Shown: one piece after another, positions 62,852 to 64,000 of the stretch
Numbering within the stretch: position 1 is the stretch's first letter
Layout: every line of letters begins with the position of its first letter
From: Cerasicoccus frondis
Lineage (GTDB): Bacteria; Verrucomicrobiota; Verrucomicrobiia; Opitutales; Cerasicoccaceae
Assembly (NCBI GenBank): GCA_031296915.1
Contig: JAVDPC010000031.1
Coordinates: forward strand, 1 to 64,000
Length of the DNA: 64,000 nucleotides
Direction: 5' to 3'
The notes under the pieces: model-generated
Seen by the model: the letters and a program-made list of their open reading frames with translations, nothing else
Told to the model about the DNA's origin: nothing
Databases searched by the model: none
Translations under genes and position numbers: made by a program

Positions 62852-64000
62852 CTATTTAAAACGGGCCATGAGCGGCACCAGGATCTCGGTGACCACGCCT
62901 GCGCCGTTGTCGCGCGCATGCCCACGAGCCACGGCGGACACCGTGCGCGCCGATTCGCTGTCTTCCCGGCCATCGGGGAACGCGCGTTGGGCGAGAGACA
63001 GGTAAGCCGTGCCAAAATCCAGCGCCAGCGTGGCGAGCGCCGGGTCGTTGCTGACCTCCGCCGCCAGACCGATGAGAATCGGGTTGTGCTGGCGTATCTG
63101 CCCGTCTTCCTTCCAGTGCGGCTGGTCGGAACACTTGCCAATGCCCAGCACATCGCTGCCGAAAATGGGCGCCACATCGAGGTCGATCACCTCAATGCCA
63201 GCCGGAATCAGGTGGGCGAATTCCTGCATTACGCGAGCGTCGTAGCGGTTGCTCTTGGCAATGCGGCGGTAAAAGCGGATTGCCGCAGCCAATGCACCCG
63301 CATCCGGGTCTAACAACTCCGGCATCAAGGCGTCGATGATGGCCTCGGCCGCCTGCCGGAAGCGCAGGTCAGCGGAAATATTCCAGAGCTTCAGGAGCGC
63401 TTCGACCGCGCCCGCGCTCAACAAAGCCTCGCCACGATGCAGGTTTTCGCGCGGGTCATTGGCAATGTGCGGCTCGTAGACTGCGCCGTTTTCATCCAGG
63501 CCAACTGGCAACATCTCACCCGCGATGATCGCGTCGGCCCAGCGGCCGCCATATTCAATGGCCCACTTCGCGTAGCGCTGGGACCGGTTGATCCGGTAAG
63601 CAGCCAGCGCCAGGCTGATGCAGTGGAAATGCTCCGGCGTATTGAATTCCGGCGAGCTGTCTTTATTAAAGCCCTCGGCGCCAAACGTGTGGCTCGGGAA
63701 AATGCGCTTTTCGGCATCGTACCACGGGTCGACGTCCTCGCTCCAGTTGCCCAGATGCTCTGCGGCGTCGAGCAGCTGCCCGATGGTCACCACGTCGTCG
63801 TCAAAGCGGGCCAGTTGGGCCAGAAAAATTTCAAAATGTTGCATGCCGCGCGTAACGTCGGCAATGCGCCAATAGCCGTGCCGCCAGGCTTCGGAGCTCT
63901 GGAAATGCCGGGCCGTCAGATCGCGCAATTTGTGCAGGAAACGGGCGCCGTGGTGCGCAGGCTCGAAGTAAAGCAGCGGGAGCCAGCCAGTGGCGTAAAC
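62852..64000 (-). CDS. Partial alpha/alpha-toroid-like protein, 5' end beyond the window
   Basis: The frame is open from the right edge (first visible residues VYATGWLPLLYFEP) to a stop at 62852, so at least 382 residues are present and the start is outside. The sequence is helical with aromatic- and Asp-rich pairs (YWRIADVTRGMQHFEIFLAQL, FHCISLALAAYRINRSQRYAKWAIEYGGRWADAI, LHRGEALLSAGAVEALLKLW), the look of an (alpha/alpha)6 toroid as in many glycoside hydrolases and lyases. I see no diagnostic catalytic motif, and no clear family. It sits 95 nt from the cysE stop, convergent. Confidence 0.8.
   Translation of the reverse strand, partial: VYATGWLPLLYFEPAHHGARFLHKLRDLTARHFQSSEAWRHGYWRIADVTRGMQHFEIFLAQLARFDDDVVTIGQLLDAAEHLGNWSEDVDPWYDAEKRIFPSHTFGAEGFNKDSSPEFNTPEHFHCISLALAAYRINRSQRYAKWAIEYGGRWADAIIAGEMLPVGLDENGAVYEPHIANDPRENLHRGEALLSAGAVEALLKLWNISADLRFRQAAEAIIDALMPELLDPDAGALAAAIRFYRRIAKSNRYDARVMQEFAHLIPAGIEVIDLDVAPIFGSDVLGIGKCSDQPHWKEDGQIRQHNPILIGLAAEVSNDPALATLALDFGTAYLSLAQRAFPDGREDSESARTVSAVARGHARDNGAGVVTEILVPLMARFK

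Noticed and set aside
1..64000. tRNA or rRNA genes
   Set aside because: I looked for T-arm patterns and conserved rRNA segments and found none I could support; a covariance-model scan would be decisive.

Overview
The window looks like a chromosomal segment of a Verrucomicrobiota bacterium, most likely near class Opitutae. This is inferred from a secreted protein with a PEP-CTERM sorting tail, very large secreted carbohydrate-active proteins with LamG and calcium-binding repeats, SHD1-like/trypsin-like secreted proteins, and dispersed palindromic repeats of a kind I associate with that phylum. Most of the sequence is GC-rich; the stretch 22.0-26.6 kb is visibly AT-richer, which suggests transfer. 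I recognised no rRNA, tRNA or CRISPR array.

Left region (0-8 kb): a complete three-gene retron locus on the minus strand. It encodes a WGR/HEAT-like repeat protein, a winged-helix-SWIM zinc-finger protein and a retron reverse transcriptase. The 255-nt gap before the RT gene contains a well-formed msr-msd candidate with a1/a2 complementary ends and a long msd hairpin. This gene set matches what I know as type XIII retrons. An array with an exact 23-bp period (768-951) lies just beyond the RT gene.

8-15.4 kb: a 2163-residue secreted protein joining a GH92 alpha-mannosidase to a calcineurin-like phosphatase, and beside it a short PEP-CTERM protein that is a paralogue of its N-terminal domain. 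16-21.4 kb: an SDR-type protein, two SYLF proteins around a SanA/YdcF-like protein, and an HU-like DNA-binding protein whose conserved N-terminus appears to be frameshifted.

21.4-33.3 kb: a second 23-bp-period array and an 85-bp palindrome, followed by a large STAND NTPase with a nuclease-like N-terminus (Avs-like), an HNH endonuclease 15 nt behind it, two small secreted proteins, and a 1452-residue DUF4011-type superfamily 1 helicase with a nuclease-like C-terminus. This looks like a defence island.

33.5-64 kb: mainly core functions. These include a SRPBCC protein, RodZ-like protein, FtsK, mannose-6-phosphate isomerase, PolX, GDP-fucose synthesis (gmd, fcl), HrpB helicase, two trypsin-like proteins flanking a heparinase II/III-like lyase, SlyX, a PfkB sugar kinase, an orphan OvoA-C-terminal-type methyltransferase, Tex, a GT2 glycosyltransferase, a secreted redoxin, serine acetyltransferase and an edge-truncated CDS. 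An IS200-like element with unusual 72-bp inverted ends sits between rodZ and ftsK. A palindrome, CTTTGC-N3-GCAAAG, occurs five times between 46.3 and 59.1 kb, inside and outside genes.
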